Shown here in pieces: positions 36,928 through 54,902 of a stretch of DNA of 64,000 bases. The notes under the pieces were generated by a model, which searched no databases, was not told the origin of the DNA, and was given only the letters and a program-made list of their open reading frames with translations. The translations under genes and the position numbers were made by a program. Numbering within the stretch: the stretch's first letter is position 1; each line of letters starts with the position of its first letter. Origin of the DNA: Zychaea mexicana (taxonomy: Eukaryota; Mucoromycota; Mucoromycetes; Mucorales; Lichtheimiaceae); assembly GCF_025766255.1 (NCBI RefSeq), contig NW_026516712.1, positions 62,001 to 126,000 on the forward strand, read 5' to 3'.

Positions 36928-39528
36928 ATGGAAAAGGACAGTGACCCGTTGCTTAAACAGCAGCAGCATCATGATGATAACGATCGATCGTCAACGCTTC
37001 CATCAACGACAACCCAGCCACAGCGGCAACAACAAAAATGTACGCGATTTGTACTGACTATACTTGCATCGCTCGCCGTTTTCTTCGTCTTGAAACTCTC
37101 ACTTTCAACAAACAGCTTGTCGGATGAAACGCAATTGTCTCCCGAAAATGATGATGACGCATCGTCCCATCATACCACCACTACCAACGGAGACGGTCAT
37201 GTAATCGTGCATAATTGGAATATCACTTATACGATGGCAAATCCAGACGGGAAATTCGAGCGTCAAGTGATCGGTGTCAATGGGAAATGGCCGTATGTTA
37301 AAGAACCCGATAAGCATTCTCTTGTTTGTGCCTTTCGTAAAGAGAATATTTCTAAGAAAGCTTCAGGCCACCTATTGTAGAGGCTCAGCTCGGTGATACA
37401 GTGGTTATTCATGCTCATAATGCGTTAGACTGGCCAACTTCATTGCATGCTCATGGCCTGTATCAAAATGGTACAGCACAACAAGATGGTGCATATTTAG
37501 TAACAGAATGGTACGTACGCGCACATTAACTATATCTAGGTGCAGTAAAGCCTTAATGTATGGAATCGGTTAAGCACAATCTGATCATGCTCCTTCACAT
37601 TTAGTGGTATTCCACCAGGCGCATTACGTACTTACGAGTACAAGATAAAACAGGTCGGGACGTATTGGATCCACAGCCATGTGCAGGTAACCGATTTCAT
37701 TTGCAAACTTTCATGCATGTTATTCTTTGCATAATTAAGTAACTGCGAAATTTAAATTTTGAGGCGCAATACTTGGATGGGCTGAGAACACCATTGATTA
37801 TTCGTGATCCTAAGGATCCATACCGAAATCAATACGATGAAGAGATGATTATTACACTCTCAGGTAAGACGCCTACCGGTAATAATAGTATTCAACAGTC
37901 TCCGATTACTTACTTTGACCCACACGTTATCGCTATTATTAAATAATAGATTGGTACCATAACGATTCGCGCTCCAATGCAAAATGGTTTCTGAGCAAGG
38001 AAAACCCAGATGCCGACGAGCCTATTCCTCGTAAGTTCAACAGCAACAATTTTTTTTATCTTTGAGATACCATACAAGCTGGATTGAAACAAATTACATA
38101 TCAACGTATGGTTAGAATCGGGTCTTATTGGCGACCGATTGGATCCTTCGTACCATTTTAAACCTGGAAAAACGTATCGTCTCCGGGTTATCAACATCAG
38201 CGGATTCATCACATACTATTTCAGTATTGATGGTCATGAGTTTGATATAATTGAAGTAGATGGGGTAGGTGTATGATATGTGATATAGAAACACGGTTAT
38301 TCTCTTGTTTCCGGAACTAAAGTATTTTACAAAAACAAAAAGGCATACACCGAGCCTTATCGCGCAAAGAGCATCTATCTTACTGCTGCTCAGCGTATGT
38401 CCATACTTGTTAAGGCTAAAGAGACGACTGATCTGAATTATCTGATTCACGCTGATATGGATGCTACGCAACTTGATGATATTCCAGATGATCTTCAACT
38501 TAGTAAGTAATGTGACATGATATGCAACTTTTGCGTGTATGCTTTTCACTACAAAAAGCATTATAATACTACAACGTGAACACAGCATCATGATTTTAAT
38601 AACTTGGTATCATTGTTATCAGATTTAACTGCTCGCATCTTTTATGATGAATCTCATAAGAGCTTTGCGCCAAGTGAAGATATCGGTCTCAAAAGCGTAT
38701 TTGACGACTTCAACTTACGATCGTTGGATAATACCAAAGCAATCGAGCCAGATGCCATACTTAATATGACTGTAGAGCAGCAGATGGTTACCGATGGATT
38801 GAATCGTGGCATGATCAACCGTGTCCCATTTATCCACTCGCCGACACCTTCATTATTCACTGAGCTTACGATGGGAGCATTAGCTAACAACAGTAAGGTG
38901 TATGGACCTCAGGGCAACGCGTACGTCACTAGGCATTTGGACATGATCGAACTGGTTGTCAACAACTACGATGAAGATGCACATCCGTGTAAGTTGTAAT
39001 TACAAGCGCCTGCGTCACACAATTGCAGAAGCCCATAAAATTTAAAATGTGTATAATAATGGAAGCGCTAACATAACCGCTTCATTAATGTACCAAGTTC
39101 ATATGCATGGGCACAAGTTCCAAGTAGTCGCTCGAAGCACCAAAGAACGACAGTGGTATGATGGCGTAAATAGGGTTGGAAAGTGGAATTTGGACAAGCC
39201 GGTATACCGAGATACAATCCGGGTTCAAGGGCACGGATTCGCAGTGCTGCGCTACCGAGCGGATAACCCAGGAACCTGGCTTTTCCATTGTCACATTGAC
39301 TGGCATTTCTTTTCCGGCATGGGTGTCGTGTTAATCGAAGCACCGGAGCAGGCACAACAGAGAATGTCTGTCGATCCAATTCTGGCTGAACAGTGTCGCC
39401 AGCAAGGCAAGTTTGCTTCTGGAAACGCAGCCGGTAAAATGAATTTGGATGTTTCTGGTGCTCCATCTGGTATTTATCTTCCCAAAGATAAACCGCTTAT
39501 TCCACCAGAGGACGATGAAGATGAATAG
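36928..39528 (+). CDS. membrane-anchored Fet3-like multicopper ferroxidase (type II)
   Basis: Predicted 625 residues; exons 36928-37292, 37367-37510, 37605-37686, 37764-37863, 37950-38030, 38116-38264, 38343-38502, 38623-38988, 39098-39528. Exons 2-8 have exactly the lengths of those in the upstream paralogue (144, 82, 100, 81, 149, 160, 366), so the pair arose by tandem duplication. The first exon differs: a Gln/His-rich cytosolic head of about 45 residues, then one hydrophobic span ([19 protein letters not shown]) serving as signal anchor, then an acidic Ser/Thr stalk. Copper clusters ([46 protein letters not shown]) and the Fet3-type acids ([23 protein letters not shown]) are intact. Axial residue Met. 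No C-terminal span. It is likely a cell-surface ferroxidase held by its N-terminus, the reverse of yeast Fet3. Confidence 0.88.
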
Positions 39529-40335
39529 TTTACTTATTTTTATCGATGCACGTACAACATCTATCAAAGTGCGTAATAGCGTGTAGTAACTTATAAATAT
39601 GCTGATTCGTTGATATACATAGGTTTGAAGTGTTATATAAAATATTGTCACTCCATATTTGTATTGTAAGATATCCACAGTCAAAATCGATAAAGGGTTT
39701 TGAATCTTAAGAAAACTTTAATTCTCGTGCACATCGTTTTTTTAAAAAGGGAGTACGACAGTGAGAATCTCATGTCTACAGTATTGCACACTATATAGTT
39801 TTAATCACTACGTACTTATAGGACCGTAGAGCTACATCCGGCGTCAGGGCTTCCCGTGCATCAGCTTCCTCTATATCACTACGCATCCACCAGAAATCTA
39901 CGTCTTTCAAAGCTTCACATTTGTCGGTACGCTTCATATCATTCAATGTCATACGCAGCCTGCCCATACGGAGTGTCTTCAATTGTGGATGTTGTGCAAT
40001 GACTGCATTAAAGTTGCCCAGGTCGACAGTACAACTGTCTCATGGCCCTCCCCTTCCGCTACGGATAATAACATCATATATAGCTAAAGATATCGCTGCA
40101 CATAAAGAGTGTCAGCAGTATGACGGTGCAAAGGGCATCAGGATCAGTCTGATTTTTGCGCGCACGTTACCCGATCAATAAAAATGCGAAATTGACGGAT
40201 TACTCTCCATGCTTAATGCGAGTCCCATTTCATTGGGTAAGTTTCAAGCGCCGCAGAACAAGCATCATGATATGGGGTTCGCGTTGCAAAGTTGGCTCTT
40301 ACTTCATCTCTTTTTGATTTAACTTTTTTTTAACC
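39529..40335. other. spacer between the second ferroxidase and GDI
   Basis: Contains the LRR-like relic (39791-40050) and the GDI promoter. No other gene seen. Confidence 0.4.
39791..40050 (-). pseudogene. C-terminal relic of an LRR (F-box-like) protein
   Basis: The minus-strand frame reads VDLGNFNAVIAQHPQLKTLR and then MGRLRMTLNDMKRTDKCEAL, with the leucine spacing of a degenerate leucine-rich repeat like those at the ends of fungal F-box/LRR proteins. A stop lies just upstream, and no F-box or further repeats are found. It is probably a leftover of a once larger gene. Confidence 0.35.
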
Positions 40336-42165
40336 ATGGTAAGAAAAAAGACACCGAAAGATGAAAGTGTCAGTGAAGCTTTGGCTCTAAACTCTTAATA
40401 ATGGTCATGAATATTTAGGATGAAGAATACGATGTCATTGTTCTCGGTACTGGCTTGACCGAGTGTATCCTTTCTGGTCTTCTCTCCGTTGACGGCAAGA
40501 AGGTTTTACACATGGACCGCAACGACTACTATGGTGGTGAATCTGCATCGCTCAACTTGACCCAGGTATATACTTGTATAATTTTAAAGGAAAACAAGAT
40601 GAGGGGATCAAGGAAGGAAGAAGAGGTTTTTGGGCTTGATTTATATTTATTTGCTAAATATCATCAATATGACGTATACGCATATAGCTTTACAACAAGT
40701 TCCGTCCTGGCCAGACTCCTCCCGAACAACTCGGTCGTGATCGCGACTGGAACATTGACCTTATCCCCAAGTTCATGATGGCCAACGGTGAAATTGTGCG
40801 TTTCTTGACACACACTGATGTCACAAAGTACCTTGAGTTCAAGCAGATTGCCGGCTCATATGTGTACCGTGATGGCAAGATTGCAAAGGTTCCTTCCAAC
40901 GAGCGTGAAGCATTGGGCTCATCGTTGATGGGTATCTTTGAAAAGCGTCGTATGAAGAAGTTCTTGGAATGGGTGCAGAAGGTTAAAGATGAGGACCCCT
41001 CGACCCATCAAGGTAAAAAAAGGGAAAAAAAGAGGGGACACGCATAATAGAAATCTCAGGGCAATTCTATTATATGCAAACGTGTTCATGTGCTTTTTGT
41101 AAACAGTAATACTAATCATCACTATTATTAGGCATTAATGTAAACCAGGATACTATGACTTCTGTATATAAGAAGTTTGGTTTGGATGCTGGCACTCAAG
41201 ACTTTATTGGTGAGTTTTCTGTTCTTTTTTAAAAGTACCGTAGAGGTTGGAATCCTGTGTATGCGTGTGTATGTATTAAACAGGCAATTCTATCTAGGTC
41301 ATGCTATGGCTCTTCATCTTGACGATACCTACCTTGAGCAGCCTGCTCGTGATACCGTTGAGAAGATCAAGCTTTATGCTGCATCTGTTCTCCGCTACGG
41401 CAAGTCTCCCTATATCTACCCCATGTACGGTCTCGGTGACCTCCCTCAAGCTTTCGCTAGGTAAAATACAGCCCTCTTTTCTCAGATACCGCTCTGTAAA
41501 GAGAGTCGACAGTTTGGAGTAAATGCTTATCTGACCATATTGTCTATGATGATCTCAGATTGAGTGCTGTATATGGTGGCACTTACATGTTGGACAAGCC
41601 AATAAGCGAGTTTATCTATGATGAAAGCGGCAAAGTATCCGGTGTCAAGTCTGGCGACGAAGTTGTGCGCGCCAAGAAGGTCATTTGCGATCCTTCCTAC
41701 GCCCCGGCTAAAGTCGAAAAGACCGGTTCCGTTGTCCGCGCCATTTGCTTGTTGACGCATCCTATTCCCAACACTGAAAATATCGACTCTGTCCAAATCG
41801 TCATCCCGCAAAACCAGGTTGGCCGCAAGCACGATGTCTATGTCGCCTGTGTCAGCAGCTCTCACATGGTTTGCGCCAAGGACTACTACCTTGCTATCGT
41901 CTCTACCATTGTCGAAACTGATAAGCCCGAGCAGGAGATCCAGAGTGGTCTCAACCTCCTGGGTCCTATCCATGACAAGTTTGTCTCGGTCAGCCCATTG
42001 GAGAAACCCGCTCAAGACGGTACCAACGACCAAGTATTTATCTCCAAGTCGTATGATGCTACGTCCCACTTTGAAACCGTTTGTGATGATGTTCATGATC
42101 TCTGGAAGCGTATCACTGGGGAGCCATTGGTACTCAAGAATCGCAGCGAGGAGGAAGCTGCTTAA
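40336..42165 (+). CDS. gdi1: Rab GDP-dissociation inhibitor
   Basis: Predicted 440 residues; exons 40336-40338, 40419-40565, 40688-41012, 41132-41209, 41298-41460, 41559-42165. GDI extracts GDP-bound prenylated Rab GTPases from membranes and recycles them through the cytosol. The first exon is only the ATG: ATG is followed directly by GTAAGA, and exon 2 begins GAT GAA GAA, giving the family start [20 protein letters not shown] with its dinucleotide-fold glycines. [11 protein letters not shown] and the Rab-binding platform LLPK-like segment [15 protein letters not shown] follow, then [38 protein letters not shown] and [10 protein letters not shown]. Length matches the family (about 440-450). 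It converges with the deubiquitinase gene. Confidence 0.95.
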
Positions 42166-42421
42166 AGAATCCCATCCACTATTCGTTTTAAAACACCTAG
42201 TCTTTGTAGCTTTCTCGCTCTGCCCTAAAAACAGAGAAAGCATTCGTTTCCACATTTTTTTCAATGAAAATATATTCCATCCTTTTTTTATCACATTTCA
42301 CTGTGTAAAGATGTGTGTATGCTTGTGTGTGGACTTTGAAGTTTGAATTATCAAAGAAGTATATCTAAAAGGAAAAGTATGTCGTAGTGAAAAATCGCCA
42401 AAGGGTATAGATCTATTACTT

Positions 42422-47516
<5,095 letters not shown>

Positions 47517-48277
47517 GTGGCAGGAACTAGCAAAAAAAAGGTGGTTGAAAAAAAAAAGGGCAAACAAAAAAGTAGCGGAGTATGCGAGCGGAACTGACCG
47601 CGCAGTCAGCTTGAACCAAATATGGCATAGAGTGATGGCAAAGAAGCACTTCCATTATCAGCGTAAACAGTTTTCAAATGCTTACAAACGACTTGGAGAC
47701 GAACTTTTTTCGAAAGAAGTTTGACAATAGCCTCTGCAGCTGGGATTGCAACAGATACCTCTTTTATTTTGCTTCTTCAATATAGACGCACTATACACCG
47801 CAGTACTACTGCGTGTCGTACTGTTGCTGACTACAAGTTTCTATTTTGAGAAGCATATCCGTCCGTTCAATGGGTCGTTTCGTTGTTGTCTTGGCTGCTT
47901 TGGCACGCAAAGCGAGAATGTGAATACATCAAGCAATATTTCATCAGCCAGTAGTATTAAATATGGTCTTAAATGCGCATGGGTTGCCCGTGAAAGGGGT
48001 GACGGGTAGCGTGGAAGTGCTTACGATGAAGTCACGGTGGTGTATAAACCAATCACTTAGTAGCTGCGATATCTCTCTTCCTTTCTTCTCTATCCATTTT
48101 TTTTCTCCCTCTCCTAACCCTCCCACATATACTCTCTCTCATATAAGACTCACACACCCATACATATATACACGCAAATCTTATATACACAGCATAGCAA
48201 TTCGCTCTTTGGGTCTTGAATAAAGCCGATTTCCGTTTATTCAAGTTATCATTGACTCCCCCGCTCATTTATCTTTT
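47517..48277. promoter_or_regulatory. divergent promoter of the deubiquitinase and HECT ligase genes
   Basis: Spacer of 761 bp between two divergent ubiquitin-pathway genes. The ligase side has a pyrimidine tract (48069-48120, TTCCTTTCTTCTCTATCC and more) and TATATACA-type sequence near 48164. A plus-strand frame at 47515-47724 has no recognised content. Shared regulation is possible but unproven. Confidence 0.4.
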
Positions 48278-51200
48278 ATGGAACATCCCTCCAAGAAATT
48301 AAAGAGATCAGACAGCACCGGACGACGCTCTTCTTCTACTACCTTATCACAGCAACAACAGCGCCACAGCACCAGATCTAGTTTGCATCAACCCACCGAA
48401 TCGCCAGCAGCATCTTCCTCTTCCGCGACTCAGCGGTATTCTTTGAGACAGAAAAAGAAGGCAACAAGACCAACCGGAAAGAAGGGAACCCAATCGTCGT
48501 CGTCTAATTCTACATCGGTTCAACAACCGCAGCAGCAACCGGCCAGCTTCACTACAACCAGCAGTCAAAGGTATCACAACAGAAGGTCCACCCCTTCTTC
48601 TTACTAATACACATAAAAGAGAAACATTGCTTTGCTGATTTCCTTTTTAGCAAAAGGCTTCCACAAAAACGTAAGCACCCACAGCAACAACAACCTGAAC
48701 AGCAACCAGAGCCCGGATCTTCTTCGTCCAAGCGGCCTCGTCGACGCCAGAGTACTAGAAAAATGGATAATGCTCCAGAACAATCAACAGTAGAATCGGG
48801 AAACACTGCCACTACCACTATTACACAAGATAGAACACCCACACCAGCTGAAACTGCTGCGGGTGCGAAAGCAAAAAGTCGACAGCAACAGACAACATCC
48901 AAAAACAAAAAGGCGTCCGGTATTGACAAATCAAGCAAGAAAGGCAAAGCAAAGGCCGTAAAGTCAGATGCCGACAAGCAGCTTGATAGGTAATTTTGCA
49001 CTCATCCATCAGTAATGATGGTCCGCATGATAACAATGATATCTATCAACTAAAATTATCCTATAGAGAGACTACAACTACAGCTACAACAACAACGTCA
49101 GTAGCAACAAAACGTCAGCCTGGCAGAAGAGCCAAGAAGCAAGCCGATCCAGAAGGACTGCAATCACATGAAACGGAGTCGGATACTGAGAATGCTCCAG
49201 TTTCATATTTCGGTTATTTTGAAGGCGGCGATGTTCAGGAAGAACACGAGACGAGCCATGTCACGTTTGACGACGAACCGCCAGAAGAATTTGGACATGG
49301 CGATGGATGGGATGACGAAGAGGAACGTTATGAAGGAGAGGACGATGATGAAGATGAAGACGACGAAGACGAAGGCGACAGGGATGGTGAAATGCTCGAA
49401 AGCATGGACGACGAAGATGACGAAGAAGAAGAAGAAGAGTTGGACAGAGTACGACGTAACTTGGGTCTGCATATGCAAAGTACATTTGGCGGCATGATGT
49501 CGGACATGAGCGGTCGGCTGCGTTCTATCCTCCAAAGTCTCAAGAACGACGATCCGACCATGCAGTTGGTGGCACTCCAAGAACTTGCAGAGATCCTGTC
49601 GGTGAGCAGCGAAGATAATCTGGCCGGGTACTTTGCAAGCGACAGTTTTGTCAAGGAGCTTGTGCGAATCATGAAGGGGCCCGGTGACCTGCTAGGACCC
49701 GGTGTTGATATGGATGATGACATGATGGTTGCCCTGGCTATGAGTGAAGATCTGGGCGGTGGGAATCCAGAGTTGACGTTGCTTGCGTGTCGGTGCATAT
49801 CCAACTTGCTCGATGCTTTGCCTACGGCTGTCACCAGTGTGGTTTATCACGGAGCGATCGGTGTCCTTTGCCAGAAGCTAAAGTCGATTGAATACATTGA
49901 CTTGGCCGAACAAGCCCTCTGCGTATGTGTTTGCATCTGTTATATCGAAAGATATAAAAGTAGTACCTTGTCACCAGTATGGCTTACTCCGTTCTGTTTG
50001 ATCTGTTGTTTACAGGCACTGGAAAAAGTAGCAAGCCATCTCCCGCGTGCAGTCGTGCATGAAGAAGGTCTTGCAGCAGCTCTCATGTATTTCGACTTTT
50101 TCAGCATTCATTCCCAACGAACGGCTTTAAGAACGGCTGCAAACTGTATGCGAGGCGTTGACAATGATTCGTTCCCACAAGTGATGGAGATCATCCCCAC
50201 TCTTCTTAACACTGTTTCATACCCTGATCGTACTGTTGTCGAACTTTCGTGCTTGTGTTGGGTCCGACTTGCTGAAAACTACCGTGGTAGTAGTGAGAAC
50301 CTTGAAAAGGCTGTGTCCGTTAGCCTTCTGGAAAAGATGATGGCCCTCATACCCGTTCCTGGAAACACCAATTTGGTGCGGTCGTCTACTTTTACCGACA
50401 TCCTCCGCACATTCCGTGTTGTCGCAAAAGGCTCCCCGACACTTGGCTTGGAATTGCTTAAGCTGAATGTTGTCGACAGCCTTTACCAAGTCTTGACTGG
50501 GTCATCCAAACCCGAAGAAGACGTTTCTGTCTTGACACACGTCTCTGTAGACAACAAATGGCGCGACTCAATATATGCAATCCTGCGAATCTTTGTGGAC
50601 GTGCTTCCATCACTGCCAAGAGGTATGCACCCTACATGAAAGAGTGAAAGTTGTTTGATTGTTTATGTAATTCTATCAAGGACCGTCGCTTACTTCATTG
50701 GATTTTTTAAGATGACATGTTTAGTTCCAAGCGATTCAGAAACAACGACCCAGTATCAGCGCGTACACGATCGGCAAACGCCAACTCGGAAGAACTTCCG
50801 ATTCTCAAGGAGAAAACATCCAGATCTGCACAAACAGACCCACGCGTCGATTTCTTGGAAAAGAATCCCGACTTGCTCAAACGCATCGATACACTTCTAT
50901 TCCCTGTTCTCCTGGAGATTTACACGTCAACAGTCAACCTACGTGTTCGACAGCTCGTGTCACACTTGTTTGTCAAGACAACCCATTTTTCCAACGCTGA
51001 TACGTTGCAGCAGGTGTTACGAGACATCCCTCTTTCAAGTTTCCTCGCTGGCATTCTTGCGCAGCAGGAACACGCTACCCTGGTCATCGATGCCTTGTTT
51101 GAAGTTGAACTGCTGCTTAAGAAGCTACCTGATGTCTACCGCTTCCTCTTTGAACGTGAAGGTGTACAGCACGAAGTCGAAACGCTTGCCAATACATCAT

Positions 51201-54200
51201 ACTCTGATGAATCACAGACCGACGATGCTAAAGATACAAGCAAAGATGCGGAAAGTTCGGGTGAGCCATCAAAGGACACATCGGAAGCCGCCACGTCATT
51301 GGAGATCCTGCGAAGCATGCAAGAAGCTATTCGTAACCATGCAACCGAAACCAACAGTGATGACGAAGAAGAGACCGAGAAACAAGATCACGAACAGCAG
51401 CAACAGAAGCAGACTAAAGCATCTGGGTCATCCGATACGTCCAGCGATTTTGCACAGCCCAACAAAGATCAACAGCAGCAAGAGCAACAGCGCGCGCAAC
51501 AATACAGTAGTAGCAACACTAGTGCTGCGGATGGCGAGCGATTGTCACGCAAGCGCGTGCTGGATCGCAGCGAGCTACACGCATTGCTACGCAGCCGATT
51601 CGGTTCTGGACAGGTTTCATCCGGTGCCTCAGAAACCGAGAAGGGTATTGGCCGTGGATCGACACGCCGGTACGTCATCCGCTTGGCCCAAAACTTGCTA
51701 CGAGAATGGCAAATGCAGGAACTGGAGGACATACAGAAGCCAGGCCGTGCGCTCGAAGAGATTCAGAATATCGCCCAAGAGCTAACCGGATCGTCCAAGG
51801 ACCCATGTGCAGAGATACCTTTGGCAAACCTTATACAGTATCTGCAGAGCTCCACGATGGGTGTCAGCAGCTTTGAATTGATGAACTCGGGATTGTTGGA
51901 TGCGCTGTTGGGTTACTTGACGATCGAACGAAAAGACAATAACTTTGCAAGCGATTTAGAGGACCGAAGAAAAGCATTCAGCAGTCTTTTGTTACGCGCC
52001 GACACTAGCGCACAATCTGGCACTATTAACCCAATCCGTGTGCTCGTGATGCGTCTACAAGAAATCGTCAGTCGGTTCGAGCCGTTTGAGGTTGTTACTC
52101 CCTTGGAGTCGTCATCTTTGGGTGATAATTTCCGTAATCCAACCAGTATGCTTGCCAAGCAGCTTCGTCTTCGCTTGACCGGCCGAGGAGATGACATTCC
52201 AACAGAATATCAGCATCTGATGGTTTCCACCCACGCAGTCGCCACCTTCAAGGTGTTAGAGGAGTATCTTTTGACCAGAATTGCTGCTGCCACTCTTTCA
52301 TCTTCAAAGAGGAAATTTGTCAAGCGGACAAGCAAGAAAACGGCAACAACATCTTCGTTATCAGCAGGCGCGGGCGAATCATCCAGCACAGGTGAGGCAG
52401 ATGCTCAATCTTTTATTGACAAGGAGTCACCGCCCCCTGAAGACGTTGATGTCGATAACGAAAAGGAAGAGAACGCTGTTGAACAGGTATATAATTATCT
52501 TTGGGAAACAACGTAGCGATATTTTTTTATCAATAATGTGAGATTTACACCTTCACCTCTATTTCTTTTCTCCCTCTTTTGCAGGCTGGGGGCGATGCTG
52601 GGCCAATGGATACTACTGATGAGAGCAAAGAACCTGCATCATCATCTTCTGCCCCCAAAACTGATGGCAAATGGGTCATTCGTTTCTATCTCAAGGACAC
52701 TTTGATTTCTAATGACACGACTGTATATGGTGCTGTTCATCAATACGAGGCCACCAGCGGTAACAATAACAGTGGCAGTGATAGCCGATCTTCATCTGCA
52801 ATCCGCAATATCTGGGTCATGTCCTATCCTGTCACATTCGAACGTGTGTGGATACCAAAGAAAGAACAGCAAGAGAACAACAATGAACAAGCTGTCCAGC
52901 AATCACAAAATGTCGAGCGACCATCCACTTTAAATGATGAGGCTGTATGCACTCATGCGTTTGAGCTATTGAAGACGATTGCATCACTCACACGACCATT
53001 CAATGCGTCTGAAACCACTATTCCAGCACAAGATTATGTGAATCGTAAACTGACTGCCAAGATGAACCGTCAGCTTGAGGAACCATTGATCGTTGCAAGC
53101 TCATGCCTCCCAACCTGGACCTACTGGTTGATGCAAGAGGCACCATACCTGTTCCCATTCGAAACCCGCTATCTGTTCATACAGTGCACATCGTTCGGAT
53201 ATTCACGACTTATCGCTCGTTGGCAGAGTCTCCAAACACGCAACAACGGTCAGCGAGACGATCAGCAACATCAGCAACCTATTCTAGGTCGCATGGAGCG
53301 ACAAAAAGTGCGTATTGTTCGAGCACAAATGCTCGAATCGGCAATCAAGATTCTGGACTTGTTTGGCAGCGCACAGTCTGTCTTGGAAATCGAATACACG
53401 GGTGAAGAAGGCACTGGTTTGGGTCCAACGCTCGAATTTTACGCTGCCACGTCCCGCGAGTTCTGCAAAAAGTCGTTGAATATGTGGCGTGATGACGATG
53501 AAAAGGAGGGCGAGTACGTGGTGGCCAAGCAGGGTCTGTTTCCGAAACCGTTGGGCAAATTGAGTGAATCTAGCAGCACCAAGGTGATCAACTTGTTCAA
53601 GACTCTCGGTCAATTCATCGCCAAGGCAATGCTCGATTTCCGTATCATTGATTTCCCATTTAGCGAGGCACTTTTCAAGGTCGCGCTAGGAAAGGAAGTA
53701 CCTAGCAAAACTCTGATCAATGTAAGTGGATTTCTTTATCACAGCAGTTGTGAAAGCTATTTGTTATAAAAATGACTCGTGGTGGGACGATATGATTATT
53801 TAATTGTTTAATGATCTTTAGGAAATTGATCCTGTTCTGGGCATGTCAATTGAAAACCTAGAAGCATTCATCCGGTGCAAACGCTCAATATATGCCGATA
53901 CTTCTTTGGTACGTTACACAAGGATAGCGCAATTATGCTAATGCGCATGATAGAAATGCTGAGGAGATTCCTAACACTTAATACTATTCTTGCTGTAGTC
54001 CGCGGAACAAAAGAAGGATGCTATCAACGATATCCACGTACAAGATAGTCGAATAGACGATTTGTGCCTTGATTTCACGCTCCCAGGTGACACAAGTATT
54101 GAGCTCAAGGTAAACCATTCTCTCGATGTATTTTTATATTTTCACATAAGAGGGTTTGATGTTTACTAACTATTGGGCCTACGTAATTAGCCTGGTGGTG

Positions 54201-54902
54201 CAGATATCCCCGTGACGATCCATAACGTGGAAGAATTCCTTGAGTTGTTGAAGGACATGGTTGCTGGATCAGGTGTTACCAATCAGTTCGAGGCTTTCCG
54301 TCAAGGCTTCAACCAACTCTTTGCCATCGATGATCTCAAAGTCTTGACTTTTGCTGAACTAGTCTCGCTCTTTGGCGCATCCGCTGAAGACTGGACTTAT
54401 GCGAGTGAGTAACTTTGTAATTATTCAGGCAAAATTTTGTTTCATCTAACATGATATATTTGTAGCGTTGGCTGATGCGATCAAGGCAGATCATGGATTT
54501 ACAATGGAAAGCTCGTCATTCAAAAACTTGTTGAGTATCTTGTCTGAAATGAACGATCAAGAGCGACGCGAGTTCCTGCAGTTCACTACGGGTAGTCCAA
54601 GATTGCCTATTGGTGGTTAGTGTCAAATAATTCAATACATAATTATTTAAATGCAATGCACGAGTTATTTGATGGATATGCTGAAATTTTTCACTGTGTT
54701 GTTAGGCTGGAAAGCGATGCGTCCTGTCTTCACCGTTGTATGCAAAACATCTGATGCTCCACTTACTCCAGACGACTACCTGCCATCTGTCATGACATGT
54801 GCCAACTATCTCAAGATGCCAGACTACTCAAGCAAGGAGAAAATGCGAGTTAGATTGCTTACGTCCATGAAAGAGGGCAAGAACAGTTTCTTGCTCTCAT
54901 AA
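48278..54902 (+). CDS. ufd4: HECT E3 ubiquitin ligase, Ufd4/TRIP12 type
   Basis: Predicted 1921 residues; exons 48278-48570, 48651-48989, 49067-49922, 50016-50622, 50712-52486, 52585-53721, 53822-53908, 53999-54109, 54191-54404, 54466-54615 and 54706-54902. Ufd4/TRIP12 ligases extend ubiquitin chains in the ubiquitin-fusion-degradation pathway. The N-terminus is basic and low-complexity. An acidic run (EDEDDEDEGDRDGEM) precedes armadillo-like helices (DPTMQLVALQELAEIL, LLACRCISNLLDALP, QRTALRTAANCMRG). The HECT domain starts near residue 1550: VLEIEYTGEEGTGLGPTLEF, then FIAKAMLDFRIIDFPFSEAL, FRQGFNQLFAIDDLKVLTF, and the catalytic Cys1888 in LPSVMTCANYLKMPDYSS. Intron 3 is 93 nt and stop-free in frame, so its retention would insert 31 residues. 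No other HECT class combines this armadillo layout. Confidence 0.93.

Noticed and set aside
50655..51785. 376-codon plus-strand frame inside the HECT ligase
   Set aside because: It is an alternative frame over exon 5 with no domain content; the ligase frame is continuous there.
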